Below are positions 5,133 through 5,399 of a stretch of 5,399 nt of DNA, piece after piece (position 1 is the first letter of the stretch; each line of letters opens with the position of its first letter). A program made the position numbers and the translations under genes. The stretch spans positions 1 through 5,399 of the forward strand of contig CACZOS010000245.1 of assembly GCA_902782815.1 (NCBI GenBank), in the 5' to 3' direction. The stretch comes from an uncultured Lachnospiraceae bacterium (GTDB lineage Bacteria; Bacillota; Clostridia; Lachnospirales; Lachnospiraceae). Below the pieces are notes generated by a model that did not search any database, was not told the DNA's origin, and saw only the letters and a program-made list of their open reading frames with translations.

Positions 5133-5399
5133 TTAATATGCTTCCACATCCATAAGGTCGAAGGCTTCACCACGGGGATCCGCCTTGAAACAGACCGGTT
5201 TCTTTGTTCCGGGATGGACAAAGGCTATCCTGGTGGAATAAAGCCCCAGTTCACTGTATCCCTTTTTCTTTCCTCCAAAGAGAGGATTGTATTTTGTGTC
5301 TCCGTAGAGGCCGATCCCCCTGGAGGCAAACTGTACACGGATCTGGTGGTGCCTGCCGGTCTCCAGCATGATGAGGACCCAGGACAGAACGCCTTTCCC
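5133..5399 (-). CDS. RluA-family RNA pseudouridine synthase, C-terminal part (5' end outside window)
   Basis: The reading frame is open to the window edge at 5399, giving the last 88 residues and no genuine start; the ATG at 5367-5369 is internal. RluA/RluD-family enzymes convert specific uridines in rRNA or tRNA to pseudouridine in the cytoplasm. The fragment contains the conserved ETGRHHQIRVQFASRG stretch (fragment residues 13-28), then GLYGDTKYNP, and a beta strand around LYSTRIAFVHP, in the order expected of the family C-terminus. The catalytic HRLD motif would lie upstream, outside the window, so activity and substrate cannot be judged. It ends 66 bp before proS on the same strand with no terminator between, so it is probably the upstream gene of the proS-isomerase-DUF2752 operon. 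Confidence 0.9.
   Translation of the reverse strand, partial: GKGVLSWVLIMLETGRHHQIRVQFASRGIGLYGDTKYNPLFGGKKKGYSELGLYSTRIAFVHPGTKKPVCFKADPRGEAFDLMDVEAY

Overview
This window looks like a chromosomal core region of a low-to-mid GC Gram-positive bacterium of class Clostridia, most likely family Lachnospiraceae. The family call is inference: it rests on the HU/RqcP/DivIC/tRNA-Met neighbourhood, a short archaeal/eukaryotic-type prolyl-tRNA synthetase without an editing insertion, a class II fructose-bisphosphate aldolase, strong AGGAGG-type ribosome binding sites and sigma-A promoters with 17-bp spacers. I see no mobile element, CRISPR array or phage gene.

Layout, left to right. Positions 1-61 hold a truncated elongator tRNA-Met on the minus strand with its own near-consensus promoter. 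Upstream of it on the same strand is a DivIC/FtsB-type division protein (154-555). A divergent AT-rich region (556-774) separates this from HU (775-1050, plus) and the S4-domain ribosome-quality-control factor RqcP (1194-1433, plus). An intrinsic terminator lies between HU and RqcP. A long hairpin at about 1460-1527, T-tracted on both strands, separates RqcP from the convergent aldolase gene fba (1571-2440, minus), which has its own -10 box.

From 2547 to the right edge, four minus-strand genes are packed like an operon. Transcribed right to left they are a partial RluA-family pseudouridine synthase, proS, a cytoplasmic parvulin-type prolyl isomerase, and a small DUF2752 membrane protein whose start overlaps the isomerase end. 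The theme is translation and protein folding: rRNA/tRNA modification, prolyl-tRNA charging, prolyl isomerisation, RqcP-dependent rescue of stalled 50S subunits, and a tRNA-Met.

I did not find a convincing undescribed system. The points most worth a second look are: the rearranged hup-rqcP / divIC-tRNA-Met block without yabP and yabQ; an inverted repeat with phased half-site-like copies between the divIC and hup promoters; the hairpin limiting transcription from hup into rqcP; and the uncharacterised DUF2752 gene coupled to a prolyl isomerase and prolyl-tRNA synthetase. No gene-free stretch exceeds 300 bases.
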